Assembly (NCBI GenBank): GCA_029260015.1
Contig: JAJDEB010000016.1
Location: 81,389 to 145,388, forward strand
Source: Phycisphaerae bacterium
GTDB lineage: Bacteria; Planctomycetota; Phycisphaerae; UBA1845
Reading direction: 5' to 3'
Length of the DNA: 64,000 nt
Positions 1 through 10,014 of the stretch are shown in pieces (the first letter of the stretch is position 1; each line of letters begins with the position of its first letter). The position numbers were made by a program, and so were the translations under genes. The notes beneath the pieces were generated by a model. The model searched no databases. It saw nothing but the letters and a program-made list of their open reading frames with translations, and had not been told where the DNA came from.

Positions 1-3000
1 CCCGGACTGCCGAGTTCGGTTCAACGAATTTCAGCGCATAGACCCGAACGTCGATTCCCGTTTGCGTGTCCGGCTTTTTGTCGAGTTCCTGAATCAGCGG
101 TACCAGTTCTTCGTAGTCCTTTTGTGACGAAGCGATGAGCAACACGTTTTGTTCATCGTCCGCGACCACGTTGATGGTTCCACTGGGTCCGGCTTTCCTA
201 CCACGCAGCGACTTGTTGATGATCTCGGCGATGTTTGAGGCCCGCGCTTCTTTCATCGCGTAAATCTTCTGGACCGGCGCCGAAGGACCACCGGCAAATT
301 CATCCAACTTCTTGATGACTTCCGCGTCGATCTTGTCGAGTTGGCTGACCGTACCGCGAATAATCACGGTATTCGTCGAAGCGTTCGCCTCTGCTTTGGG
401 AGGTTCCAATCCGTCGGATTGCTGACCGCCGTAAAGCCGATTGATTGTCTGAGCGATTTCGCCGGCGCTCGAGTCGTTGAGGGCGACGACCTTCGTCTGA
501 ATCTCCATCGGAGCAGCAGCTTCGACGTCGATCTCTGCCAGCACCCGCGACACGAACGCGAACGTGATCGGTCCGCCCATGACCACCAGCGAATTGGAGC
601 GCTGGTCGGCTTCTGCGCTGAACGGATCGAGTTTCATTTTGGTATTGGTGGCTCGAAGCTGCTGAAGCAACTTGTTGACCATGTTGTTCATTTGTTCCAG
701 CACCTGCGGCGCTTTGGCGTACTGGAGCTTGAAGACTTTGATATCCAAACCGGTTTGCGGTACGTCGATTTCTGCAACCTGGGCTTGAATTTCGACGTGC
801 AGGCTTTCCGGGGCGCGAACGAAAATCTTTCCGCTGCTGGAGTCGGCGATGAATTCGATCTGAGCGTTGGCAGATTTGGATCGACCTTTGCCCTTACCGA
901 CTCCGTAAATCGCCTCAAGCGTTGCGGCGACGGTTTCAGCATCGCCATTGAGTACATCGATGGTCAACAGGTTGCCAACGTCCTGTTTGATGTCGAGCTT
1001 CGCAATTGCCTCACTGATTTTGTCATACGCACTGGCCTTTGCCCGGGCGAATACCGTGTTGTTGGCGACGTCGGCTGTAAAGATCGCCTCGATGTTGTCG
1101 GGGTGATAGTCGCTTAAGTTTCCGCTTCCCTGGTTCCCGCGACCACTTCCCGAATCGAATAGCTTATCCAGCAATGTGACCACCGCTTCCGCGTCGGCAT
1201 GGGCCAATCGGAACTCCCACGTTTCGATCGGTTCGGGGGCTTGCTCTTCGATCTTCTGGATGATTTCTTCAGCCACCTCCAAGATGCGCTTGGGTGCCCG
1301 CACCATGATCGTATTGGTCACGTCGTTGCTGGCGATGGTGATGGTTTCGGTGGAACTAATCATTCCACCGTCAGCCCCCATCAGGCTTTGAAGGGCCATC
1401 GCTTCGCGCATTTGATCGGCTGCCGCAGCCGCGGCGTTGTTATTGTTTTGATTGCGACCGCGCTGCGGCTGACGGTTGGGTCTCCGCGTTTGTTGCTGCT
1501 GATCAAGACCGAATATCTGCTTTAGCTGGGTCTCAACGTCGGACGCAAGCTGGTTGGTAATCTTGAAGAACTTGTACCCACTGTCGGAATCGCCCTTCCG
1601 GTCGATCGTCGCGACCAGTTCTTCGATGGCTGGATAGAGTTCGGTGGGGGCTTTGATGATGATCGCGTTGAGTGCGGGATATGGAAAGACATTGATACCG
1701 CTTGGTGTCGTGCCCTTTTCGCTGCTCTCGTCGTCATCATCCTCTTCTTCGCCACGACCGCGACGGCGATCATCCTTGCCGTCGCTTTCTCCACCGCTGG
1801 CTTCATTCTGCTTTTGCATCTGCTGCAATTGCTGCTGCATCTGTTTTTGCATCTGCTGCTGCATTTGCTGCATTTGGCGTTGAGCGTTGTTGTTTCCTCG
1901 CGCTTGCGGATTGGCTCGGGCTTGCTGCTGCGCCCGGTTGCTCGCGTTGAACATTGATTCAAGCACCTGCGCCGCAACGTTCGGATCAACGTGCTGCAAT
2001 TGCCACACGCGAATATCAGGAAGCTGCGGAAGTTTTTCGAGTTCCTTCTCGATCTCCTTGATCGCATACTCGACTTCGCTGACGTCCTTCGCGACGCCCT
2101 CGACCTGAATCGAATTCGTGATGGGATCTACAATGATCCGCACCTTCGGTTTACTCTTGCCTTTTGACGAATCATCGTTGGCTGCCTTCGTACTGGTGGC
2201 TTCTTTCTTTTCAGCTTCGGTATCTTCTTCTTCGGCGCGATCTGATTCCATTCGCTCCTTGAGCATGCGATTGACCGCTTCGATCTGCGCGGCAGTGGGT
2301 GCGCCATCGTCTGTCGATTCGGCATCGTCTGTCGAGTCTGCATCGTTATCTTCGTCGGGAGGCGTTTGTCCGATGGCCGTTAATCCCAGCGCATCGATCT
2401 GGCGAAACATCGACGACGGCAAAACACACTGACTATCGTCACTGTCTGCCGTCAGCACTTTCAGTTTGGATCCATTCTTCTGCGTATCCAAGCCAACCAC
2501 TTCAACGTCCAGATTGCCGAGTCGTTCGAGCAGCATCGCCGTGACCAGACTGGCTGGCTTGCCTTTGACCGAGGTCAACGACCGTTTGGTCTCGCCTTCC
2601 TTGCCCGGCAGATCGATGTATTCCTCGACGAGCTTCTTGATCTTGGGCAAGTCCTCTGCAAGGTTGCGACTCTTGACGATGAGAATTTGCTGATAGGGAA
2701 CGTAGTCGATCTTGGGCTTGTCCTTGGACCAGAGCGGATCGATGATTTCTTCGAGCGTGTACATCGCGTCAAACGGATCGGCATACTTGAGCGTGATGAT
2801 ATCGCTGGGTAGATCGGTGTAAATCTCCACCGTTCCCGACTCGTAAATGTCATAAAGCGCATCGATCCTCGCCAGGTCTTGCGCCGACGCCCACACGATC
2901 ATCTCATTGGTATAGTAATTCGTAATCAGGCTGATGTTCCCGCCACGACGCGGGCCGCCAAAACTGATGTCGCTAAAGAAATCATCATCGCTGCTGGCTT

Positions 3001-6000
3001 TCTTCGCCGGACTGCCCACGTCGATCACCGTCATGATCTCGTCAGCAAATTCCTCAACATCTTTGGAGGTCATCTTGTAGACCTTCATCTGCTGACCCAT
3101 GCTGGCATCGCCATCAAGATCGCGAATCCACTTCTCGACTTTGTCCACATCGTCTTCCGGACCCTTGATGACCAGAGCATCACCACCAGGGGCAGCCACC
3201 ACCGTGATCACGCCCGTGGTCCTTAGTACTGACGACGTGTCAGCACCACCGCGCTTCGCGTTCTTACCACCGCGTTTCTTTGGTGCCACCGCACTGGGCG
3301 AAGGTGAGCCGGTAATCATGGCGTTGATCGCCAATGCCATCTGGTCGGCTGGCGATTTGACCAGCGGAACGCGACGAACCACATCTTCACTGCAATTTCC
3401 GCTTTGGACTTCGGTAATGAGCGTCTTGAGGTCGTCGATCAGCAATCGCGGACCGGCATAGATAATGCGATTGGTGGCTGTGTCAGCTGTCAAAGTGATG
3501 TCGGCTTCCTTCTCCGACGTTTCCGGCAATTCCCCGCTGCGGATGTACGACAGTTTTCGCAGTTGGATGATCGGTTCGACGATATCGACGATGACCTGCG
3601 GATCACACTGATCGACGGAGATGAATTCGTGGGTGAAGCTCGGACCTTCGACCTCGGGGCGCAGCAGTTCAATGGCATCTTCGATTTCATCGAACATGAC
3701 CACCGGGGCAGAGATGAAAATCTTGCGCGTCGTAGCCTGCGGTACAAACATGATTTCGGCGTCACCGCGTGAGGCGACCTTGGTCACCGGTTTGGTTCCG
3801 CGGCGTTTGCCTTTGGTTGGCTTGCTGGGGCTTAACGAACTGACAATGCGACTGTTGCTCGGGAAAAACTGCGCCAACGTCTGCGACAACTCGACGACAT
3901 TGGTACCGGCTTCGAAGTCATACGATCGGATCGCAGTTTCGTCCTCGTTGCTGTCGAACTCTTCAATGAGTTCAGCAATCACTTTCATCTTCTGCGGAGG
4001 AGCCGTCACATACAACCGATTGCCAAAGTCAACAAATTGAACCGACGACGAAGATGACGAAACGGTGGCCGTCTTCTTGCCTCGTCGTTTCTTGGTCGCG
4101 GGCGCGGGAGCAGAACCGGGTGCACTGACCATCGATTCCAAAATCGGGATGACTTCACTTGCCTCGATGAATTCGAGCACAAACGTCCTGCGAACGACCG
4201 CCCCCGACTTGATCGGATCGACATCGACCGCCGTCAAGATGTGCTTCATCATCGCGAGCTGCGTATCGGTCGCGTCGAAAACCATCAACCCTTGCGGCGA
4301 TTCGAGAAACGAAGGTGTTCCGCCACCCTGCGTCCCGTCGAACTTGGACTGCAGGATGTTAATGGCGTCTGCAATTTCAAGATAGTTCAATGAGAGGATG
4401 TCGTACTCGGTTTGAACGTTCAGCTCATTGTCGAGCTTGACGATCATCGGCTTGTATTTTTCGTTCCAATCGGCTTCGTTGCAGAAAACATAAAGCGTGT
4501 TGGTCACGTCGTCGGCTTGGAACCGATTGCTCTTGGCCGTGCTGCGCCTCCGGGGCCGCTTCTTGGCGTTCTTCGCTGTCGATCTTGCGGCAGCAGGTGA
4601 TTCTGTATCCCACTGCGTCAGGATCGCAATCAACGATGACGGTTTGGTGTTCTGAAGTCGATAACTGTAAACGTCGTTGGCATCTTCCTCAGATTCCACA
4701 TCAAGCTGAGCGATCAGATCACGAGCTTTGGAAACGGTATCCGGCGAGCCGATCAGAACAACCGAATCACCTGCGTTGTCTACCGTACAGGTGATGTCAT
4801 CGACTTGCTGAGCGCTGAACAGTTCATTGACAAGAGCGACCAACTCGGTCGGGTCGCGATGCTCAAGCTCAACGAAGACGGTCTCGGTGTCGTCAGGCAC
4901 ATCGAACCTTGCGATCAACGCCTTGGCTTCTTCGATCGCTTCATCTTCGCCCTTGAGGATGATGCTGTTCATCGCCGGCCAATCGATCATGGTCAACTCT
5001 TCGAGAGAAGCCGCCGAACCCGTTGCAGAGCGACGGTTTCTTGCCGGTGTTTTGCGGCCACGTTTTGACTTTGTTTTTTTCTTGGGTGCGGGCCTGTTGC
5101 CGACCTCCGTGGACATCATGGTCTGCACCAGTGTCAACACGTCAGCCGACTTGGCATGCTTGATCTCGACGATGACCGGGGAATACTCCGGATCGTCCGA
5201 TGGCACATCAACGAATGCCAGGAATTTTTGGACCTCTTCGATTTTCTTGGGCATCGCGTAAATCAAAAGCGTACCCATGTCATCGTTGGGAATGGCCACG
5301 ATTCCACGAGCTTCGGCTTCAGCGACACTGGGCTGATTACCGCGGCGCTTGGTTGACCGCGCTCCTTTCGGTGCGTCAAATCCATCCACCAACTGCTTCA
5401 ACGAATCCAATGCCTCGGTCGGAAGCGTATGTTCGATTTCAAGAATGCGGACTTCGCGCGGGTCCGCCGTGTCGCCTTCGAACTTGTCGATTAACTCCAA
5501 GTACTTATTGATGTCGCGCACCAGACCAAACACGTTCATCTGGTTCTTGTCGGGGACCTGCGCGATTCGAACGTAGTCGGGCATGAAATCACGATAGGGT
5601 TCCAGGTCGGCTACCGATCCTGACTCAGGCGTGTAGACGAGCATCGCCATTTCGTTGTCGCCCAAACCGGCAGCGAGGTACTCTTCGACCGTTGGGTAGA
5701 TTCGCTCCAATGGAAGCGGACGCACGCCATCTTTAACTGAAACCAACGTCAGCACAGGTGACGACCCAGATTTGTCTAGCCATACCCAATACATGTCATC
5801 CGGATGGCGAAACAGCAGCATCTTGATGCGTCCCAATGCCTCTTTGAAGTTCATCACTTCCGAGCTGACGAACTTCACATCGCCTCCTGGTGCCTGACCC
5901 ATGACCGGTAGACCTGACATCCGCGAAAACGATTCCATCAACTCTGCGTAAGTTCCGTCAATGCTGAATTGGTACTTTCGTTGATCGTACGGTTTGAGAT

Positions 6001-6688
6001 AATTCTCGGCGTCCACGTTGAGTTCGGGTCGCAAATCGACACCGGTCGATTCCGGTTCGTTTTTCTTTGAATTCCGCGCATTGGACCTTCCCGCTCGACG
6101 TCCTTGCCGCGTTGACTTTCTGGCATTGTTCGACTTGTCGTCATCGTCCTTCTTGTTGCTTTTGGCGCGTCTGCGAGCTGCACTTCTTTCTCTCGCCGTC
6201 TTTGCGCGGTTTGAAGATGCTTTGGGGTCATCCTTTTTGTCGTCTGGCTTGGTCGTCGACGGCTTCCGCGTGGGCCTGCGTGGTGCTCGCGTCTTCGGCT
6301 CCTGGGTCTTGGGATCAACCTTTGGAGTCTTGGCTTGATCTTTTTGGATATCTTCCTTTAGCGCTTCATTCGCTTTCGCCGCTTTCTTCTTGCCTCGGCC
6401 TTCGCGCTCCATCGCCTTATCCCATTCAATCCAGAGCGCATCCATCTCACGGATTTGCGCCTCGGAGGCTTCTTGATCGGCGAGTTTTTGAATTTTGGCG
6501 AATATCTCATCTGCCGTTTCTTCGTTGGCTGCATGAGACATCAGCGGCATCGCCATCGTGCCCAGCAAAATGGCGCAGATCGCCCAACGGCTGATTGTTC
6601 GCCGGCCCATCGAACAAGCCATCCCCTCGTAAAACGAAATCGAGTTGGCGTTGGCATCGAAGGGCGTACGGGTTTGTTTGTTTCGCAT
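1..6688 (-). CDS. gspD: Giant GspD-type secretin, N-domain repeat region (3' end outside window)
   Basis: An uninterrupted reading frame runs from an ATG at 6688 to the window edge (2229 codons, no stop), so the C-terminus is missing. The N-terminus carries a signal peptide best seen from an internal ATG at 6610 (MGRRTISRW...LMSHA|AN), preceded by GAGGGG; 6622 is another possible start. Residues 60-200 are Lys/Arg/Asp-rich low complexity. From about residue 410 the protein is a tandem array of about 20 secretin N-type (KH-like) domains of roughly 90 residues. Each has a helix such as ADAEAVVTLLDKLF, a strand such as TNTIMVRAP and a last helix ending in I..LD. Several carry Lys/Arg-rich loops (near residues 535, 710, 868, 960, 1136) and one a Gln/Met-rich loop near 1605-1630. 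Family knowledge: GspD forms the outer membrane channel and usually has N0 plus three N domains. Position as last gene of the gsp operon supports GspD. The secretin barrel itself is not in view, so final identity is inferred. Confidence 0.85.
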   Translation of the reverse strand, partial: MRNKQTRTPFDANANSISFYEGMACSMGRRTISRWAICAILLGTMAMPLMSHAANEETADEIFAKIQKLADQEASEAQIREMDALWIEWDKAMEREGRGKKKAAKANEALKEDIQKDQAKTPKVDPKTQEPKTRAPRRPTRKPSTTKPDDKKDDPKASSNRAKTARERSAARRRAKSNKKDDDDKSNNARKSTRQGRRAGRSNARNSKKNEPESTGVDLRPELNVDAENYLKPYDQRKYQFSIDGTYAELMESFSRMSGLPVMGQAPGGDVKFVSSEVMNFKEALGRIKMLLFRHPDDMYWVWLDKSGSSPVLTLVSVKDGVRPLPLERIYPTVEEYLAAGLGDNEMAMLVYTPESGSVADLEPYRDFMPDYVRIAQVPDKNQMNVFGLVRDINKYLELIDKFEGDTADPREVRILEIEHTLPTEALDSLKQLVDGFDAPKGARSTKRRGNQPSVAEAEARGIVAIPNDDMGTLLIYAMPKKIEEVQKFLAFVDVPSDDPEYSPVIVEIKHAKSADVLTLVQTMMSTEVGNRPAPKKKTKSKRGRKTPARNRRSATGSAASLEELTMIDWPAMNSIILKGEDEAIEEAKALIARFDVPDDTETVFVELEHRDPTELVALVNELFSAQQVDDITCTVDNAGDSVVLIGSPDTVSKARDLIAQLDVESEEDANDVYSYRLQNTKPSSLIAILTQWDTESPAAARSTAKNAKKRPRRRSTAKSNRFQADDVTNTLYVFCNEADWNEKYKPMIVKLDNELNVQTEYDILSLNYLEIADAINILQSKFDGTQGGGTPSFLESPQGLMVFDATDTQLAMMKHILTAVDVDPIKSGAVVRRTFVLEFIEASEVIPILESMVSAPGSAPAPATKKRRGKKTATVSSSSSSVQFVDFGNRLYVTAPPQKMKVIAELIEEFDSNEDETAIRSYDFEAGTNVVELSQTLAQFFPSNSRIVSSLSPSKPTKGKRRGTKPVTKVASRGDAEIMFVPQATTRKIFISAPVVMFDEIEDAIELLRPEVEGPSFTHEFISVDQCDPQVIVDIVEPIIQLRKLSYIRSGELPETSEKEADITLTADTATNRIIYAGPRLLIDDLKTLITEVQSGNCSEDVVRRVPLVKSPADQMALAINAMITGSPSPSAVAPKKRGGKNAKRGGADTSSVLRTTGVITVVAAPGGDALVIKGPEDDVDKVEKWIRDLDGDASMGQQMKVYKMTSKDVEEFADEIMTVIDVGSPAKKASSDDDFFSDISFGGPRRGGNISLITNYYTNEMIVWASAQDLARIDALYDIYESGTVEIYTDLPSDIITLKYADPFDAMYTLEEIIDPLWSKDKPKIDYVPYQQILIVKSRNLAEDLPKIKKLVEEYIDLPGKEGETKRSLTSVKGKPASLVTAMLLERLGNLDVEVVGLDTQKNGSKLKVLTADSDDSQCVLPSSMFRQIDALGLTAIGQTPPDEDNDADSTDDAESTDDGAPTAAQIEAVNRMLKERMESDRAEEEDTEAEKKEATSTKAANDDSSKGKSKPKVRIIVDPITNSIQVEGVAKDVSEVEYAIKEIEKELEKLPQLPDIRVWQLQHVDPNVAAQVLESMFNASNRAQQQARANPQARGNNNAQRQMQQMQQQMQKQMQQQLQQMQKQNEASGGESDGKDDRRRGRGEEEDDDDESSEKGTTPSGINVFPYPALNAIIIKAPTELYPAIEELVATIDRKGDSDSGYKFFKITNQLASDVETQLKQIFGLDQQQQTRRPNRQPQRGRNQNNNNAAAAAADQMREAMALQSLMGADGGMISSTETITIASNDVTNTIMVRAPKRILEVAEEIIQKIEEQAPEPIETWEFRLAHADAEAVVTLLDKLFDSGSGRGNQGSGNLSDYHPDNIEAIFTADVANNTVFARAKASAYDKISEAIAKLDIKQDVGNLLTIDVLNGDAETVAATLEAIYGVGKGKGRSKSANAQIEFIADSSSGKIFVRAPESLHVEIQAQVAEIDVPQTGLDIKVFKLQYAKAPQVLEQMNNMVNKLLQQLRATNTKMKLDPFSAEADQRSNSLVVMGGPITFAFVSRVLAEIDVEAAAPMEIQTKVVALNDSSAGEIAQTINRLYGGQQSDGLEPPKAEANASTNTVIIRGTVSQLDKIDAEVIKKLDEFAGGPSAPVQKIYAMKEARASNIAEIINKSLRGRKAGPSGTINVVADDEQNVLLIASSQKDYEELVPLIQELDKKPDTQTGIDVRVYALKFVEPNSAVR

Positions 6689-6722
6689 TAGCATCGCATT
6701 TTTTCCATCACATTATTGCGGG

Positions 6723-8366
6723 TTAGTTTTCGTCCTGGTTCGCTTCCCCGTCATCGGTACGATCTTCACCGACCGATTCGCCCTTGGGTTGATCCTGGCG
6801 AGTCTGTTCCGATTTCGGAATCGGTTTTCGGTTGGTCGTTGCCTTGATTTTCGGGGGTCTTCTCGATCGAAACGAACGCGGGGTTGTTCTTCGTCCCTTG
6901 TTCTGATTCGATCGTTCGCTGCCGGCTTCTGATTCTACCCCGCTGCCGGGTCGCGGCTGCGTTTTATTGCCGGTTTGTTCATTCAAACCTGTACTTGTCG
7001 CGTCGAGTAAATCGGAATCAGCCGCATCTGCTGCCGTCTCAATACCGTTTGACGAAGCGTCAGTACCGTTGGTTCCAGCATCACTGTTCGTTCCAGCATC
7101 ACTATCTGTTCCAGCATCACCGTGATCTCCACCGATACCGAATTGTTCGAGGAGCGACTTCGCCGTGACGAGCCCATCTGAATTCGCATCCACATCCTCA
7201 ACCGCAACTTCCGCGGGTGGACCGGCTAATTCGTCATCGGCGGCGTCATCCTCATCAATTTCTTCATCAACGGCGCCCATGATTTTCTCATATGCTTCGC
7301 GGGCTTTTCGTTCGGCGTCTTCAATCGCGATGCGGCGATCTTCTGCGTCGAAGTACTGCAACATCGCCACCTGGATTTCCGGCCAATCGTCGGCATCCTG
7401 CAATGCAATAGCGTCGGAAACGTACCGACCCAGCGGGTACACGAAGTAGCCAAAATCTTCTTTGAAGCTCACCACACCAAGGGCACTGACCAATACCAAC
7501 GTCCCTCCATCGAATTCTTCGCCAAGGGCGACGTGAATCGTGGATTCGTCAACGAGATTGGACAACCGCACTTCGTCCACGCCGTAGCGCATCACCATCT
7601 TGAGCAGCCAATCGGAACCATCGTCCCACTCTGGCGGTCCCTTCGGGCCGGGAGGCGGCGGCGTTGGAGTTCGGTGTTCGGGTTTGGTTGTAGGAGTTGC
7701 CGGCTTCGGAGTTGCAGGCGGCTCATACGGCGTAAACGGTTTCCAATTCTTGAGGCTGGTGAGGTTCTTCTTGGCGTACTTGAGAATAAAGTCGGGTTGC
7801 TTGCCAACTTTCAAATCAAGCAGCTTTTCGTCTGGCAACACCAGTACTTCAATCTCACCGGTCAGCTTGACCTCATCATGGCCCTTCCGCTGTCGTGCCG
7901 AGGTCGGTTCCATCTTCAACGAATTGAACCGGGCGATGTACGGAATGCGGTAGAATCGCCGGATAAAATCGATGCTCTGTCGAAACGACCCGATCGCCGA
8001 CATCGAAATCTGAATGGTGACCACGTTCGAACGCTTCTCGATGGGTCGAGGTTCCTTCGGCGTGATCACCGGCTGACGCAACTTGGCGTCGCGCACCAAA
8101 CCGCTGATGCAATCATAAAGATCGTCGCGTGCGTCGTCGGGCTTGGTGGTCTTGGTACGCTGAATATAGCTGGCATACTTTTCGCGCAGCTCGGCTTCGA
8201 GTTTGTCGTGATCCTCGATGGTTTGGTCCAGTTGGTCCTGGGCGATACGAACCTGCTGATCGTTGAACAGCGGATCGATGAACACCGGCTTGGCATAGCG
8301 TATTGCTAGGCCAATGACTCCCACCGAGATGAATGCGATCAGTAGATTTTTTTCGCGTTGGTTCAT
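6723..8366 (-). CDS. gspM: GspM-like type II secretion inner membrane protein
   Basis: 547 residues starting at ATG 8366. One N-terminal membrane helix (about residues 9-26) is followed by a charged, probably coiled-coil stretch (QLDQTIEDHDKLEAELREKY) and a PilO/GspM-like ferredoxin-fold region, as expected for the periplasmic partner of GspL in the assembly platform. The C-terminal 150-200 residues are not typical: they are low complexity, Asp/Thr/Gly-rich with a DAGT(D/N)S repeat, then Arg/Lys/Gln-rich. The gene lies 52 nt after gspL and 34 nt before gspD. Sequence similarity to GspM is weak in general across this family, so the name rests mainly on topology and operon position. Confidence 0.7.
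   Translation of the reverse strand: MNQREKNLLIAFISVGVIGLAIRYAKPVFIDPLFNDQQVRIAQDQLDQTIEDHDKLEAELREKYASYIQRTKTTKPDDARDDLYDCISGLVRDAKLRQPVITPKEPRPIEKRSNVVTIQISMSAIGSFRQSIDFIRRFYRIPYIARFNSLKMEPTSARQRKGHDEVKLTGEIEVLVLPDEKLLDLKVGKQPDFILKYAKKNLTSLKNWKPFTPYEPPATPKPATPTTKPEHRTPTPPPPGPKGPPEWDDGSDWLLKMVMRYGVDEVRLSNLVDESTIHVALGEEFDGGTLVLVSALGVVSFKEDFGYFVYPLGRYVSDAIALQDADDWPEIQVAMLQYFDAEDRRIAIEDAERKAREAYEKIMGAVDEEIDEDDAADDELAGPPAEVAVEDVDANSDGLVTAKSLLEQFGIGGDHGDAGTDSDAGTNSDAGTNGTDASSNGIETAADAADSDLLDATSTGLNEQTGNKTQPRPGSGVESEAGSERSNQNKGRRTTPRSFRSRRPPKIKATTNRKPIPKSEQTRQDQPKGESVGEDRTDDGEANQDEN
7072..7125 (-). repeat. 18-bp tandem repeat inside gspM, three copies
   Basis: Three consecutive 18-bp units beginning GTTCCAGCATCAC on the plus strand encode the repeated (D)AGT(D/N)SD motif of the GspM tail. 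The number of units is a likely site of length variation through slippage; the reading frame is preserved by the 18-bp period. Confidence 0.85.
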
Positions 8367-8418
8367 GAGTCCTCAAGCTATACCAGAAGCAGCGTTCTGA
8401 CCGCTGCTTTACACTCAA

Positions 8419-10014
8419 TCACTTCTCTTCGACTTTGCGCTCAATCACAACGTTGATCAGTCCCGACGTCGGGTACTGATCTTTCCCGCTCGATTCGGTC
8501 ATCCTGCCGGCCAACGCGTTGAAATACGACTCGTCATCTCCGCGCATCCGAAACCCATCGATCTTCGTCACCGAGTCCAGCACCGTCTGACGATTCTTGG
8601 CCTCCAATCGAATGCTGATCTCCGCATCCTTTCGGTCCATGTCGATCAACTTCAACAACATCTGCTCATTGGTTGGCAACAACTCGACCAATCGATTCAA
8701 TTCATCCAACCAAACCACCTGGTCCTTGTCGAATGAATCCGCGATCGAAATGCGCTTCTCCCTAATCTTCTCAAGGTCGCTGATGCGCTCCTCGTAATCG
8801 TCGATCTGCGCGTGAAGCTCATCCAGTGCTCGATTCTTTGGCATGATCACTTTCCAGTACACGCCAGCCAGCACCGACACGACAACCAGCGCCGCAATTG
8901 CAAATACCGGGGCTTTCTTCAAGCGGCGCTCAGCCGCAGTCACCGTGCGCTTTGGATGCAGGAAGTCAAAATCGAATTTTGAATCGCCCGCATGGGCGCT
9001 GACCAAACCCAACGCAGCCGAAAACGCCCGCGCTTCCGCACCTTTTTCTTCGGGCCAACCGAACTGAGCAGCCGGGTTGTACACTTCCACCGTCGCCGAA
9101 TAGCGCTCGCCCAACGCCCGAACCACCTGCTCTTCCAACCCCACGCTGCCACCGACGACAATCATCTCGACATCGACGCCCGGGGTGGATGATCGAAACG
9201 CTTCGATCGTTCGAGTCACTTCGACAACGAGGGCACTAACCACTCGATCAACATCTGACGCCCCACTCAATGATGGCGCCTTGGGAAACTGAATGATCGC
9301 CGAGTCCGTCGATTCGTCCGTTGACATGATCGCCGAGTCGGCTTGCAACTGATCGCTACCGGGGGTGACCGGTTTCGGAATCGACACCGAACCCGCGCGC
9401 GAAAACGACAGCTTGCCGTTCATCACCACGTCGATCTCGGTAAGCCGTGGACCAATGTCCACCATCACCACGCACTGATACCTGCCCGCGCCAAACAAAC
9501 CGTGGATCGCTTCTTTGTTGGCATAAGGTCGCAGTCCGAGGCGGGCGAGTTTCAGACCGGCTTGCTCGCAAGTCTCCTGGTAATACGCAACGACATCGCG
9601 CCGAACGGTTCCGACAAGTACGTCAGCCGGTCCATCGGCAGAACCTTCGGGCATCGCGAAATCGGCCACCGCCTGACTCAACGGAAAGGGAATTTCCTTA
9701 CCAATCTGGAACTCCACCATCGCGGGCAGTTCGTTCGGATTGGTCATCGGGAGCTTTAATGTCGTTAACAGCGCTTTGTCGCGAGGCACGTCGAGGATCA
9801 CGCGATCGGTGCGGATTTTCTGCTGCTTGAGGACTTCGCGAATCATCCCGCCAAGCTGCGCAGCATTATCGACATCGACATGCTCGGGAACGTCCACGCT
9901 GAACAATCGATCGATGCGCACCTTGCCCTTGCGCACCTTGGCGTGCACAAAGCGGATGTACCGCGCGTCCCAATCGACGGCCAATATGCTTCGATCAGTT
10001 TTCCGCAATGACAA
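8419..10014 (-). CDS. gspL: GspL/PilM-type assembly platform protein
   Basis: 531 residues. The start is taken as TTG at 10014 because AAGGAG lies 9 nt upstream inside the end of gspK. Residues 1-340 have the actin-like PilM/GspL cytoplasmic fold (ILAVDWDARYIRFVHAK at the phosphate-1 region and MVDIGPRLTEIDVVMNG at phosphate-2). A single membrane helix follows at about 366-388 (VFAIAALVVVSVLAGVYW), then a coiled coil and a PilN-like periplasmic domain. In type II systems GspL connects the GspE ATPase to the inner membrane platform with GspM. The 20-nt overlap with gspK suggests translational coupling. Confidence 0.85.
   Translation of the reverse strand: MSLRKTDRSILAVDWDARYIRFVHAKVRKGKVRIDRLFSVDVPEHVDVDNAAQLGGMIREVLKQQKIRTDRVILDVPRDKALLTTLKLPMTNPNELPAMVEFQIGKEIPFPLSQAVADFAMPEGSADGPADVLVGTVRRDVVAYYQETCEQAGLKLARLGLRPYANKEAIHGLFGAGRYQCVVMVDIGPRLTEIDVVMNGKLSFSRAGSVSIPKPVTPGSDQLQADSAIMSTDESTDSAIIQFPKAPSLSGASDVDRVVSALVVEVTRTIEAFRSSTPGVDVEMIVVGGSVGLEEQVVRALGERYSATVEVYNPAAQFGWPEEKGAEARAFSAALGLVSAHAGDSKFDFDFLHPKRTVTAAERRLKKAPVFAIAALVVVSVLAGVYWKVIMPKNRALDELHAQIDDYEERISDLEKIREKRISIADSFDKDQVVWLDELNRLVELLPTNEQMLLKLIDMDRKDAEISIRLEAKNRQTVLDSVTKIDGFRMRGDDESYFNALAGRMTESSGKDQYPTSGLINVVIERKVEEK

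Noticed and set aside
341..1117. 258-codon plus-strand frame near the left edge
   Set aside because: Shadow of the giant secretin frame, which continues to the window edge with regular N-domain repeats.
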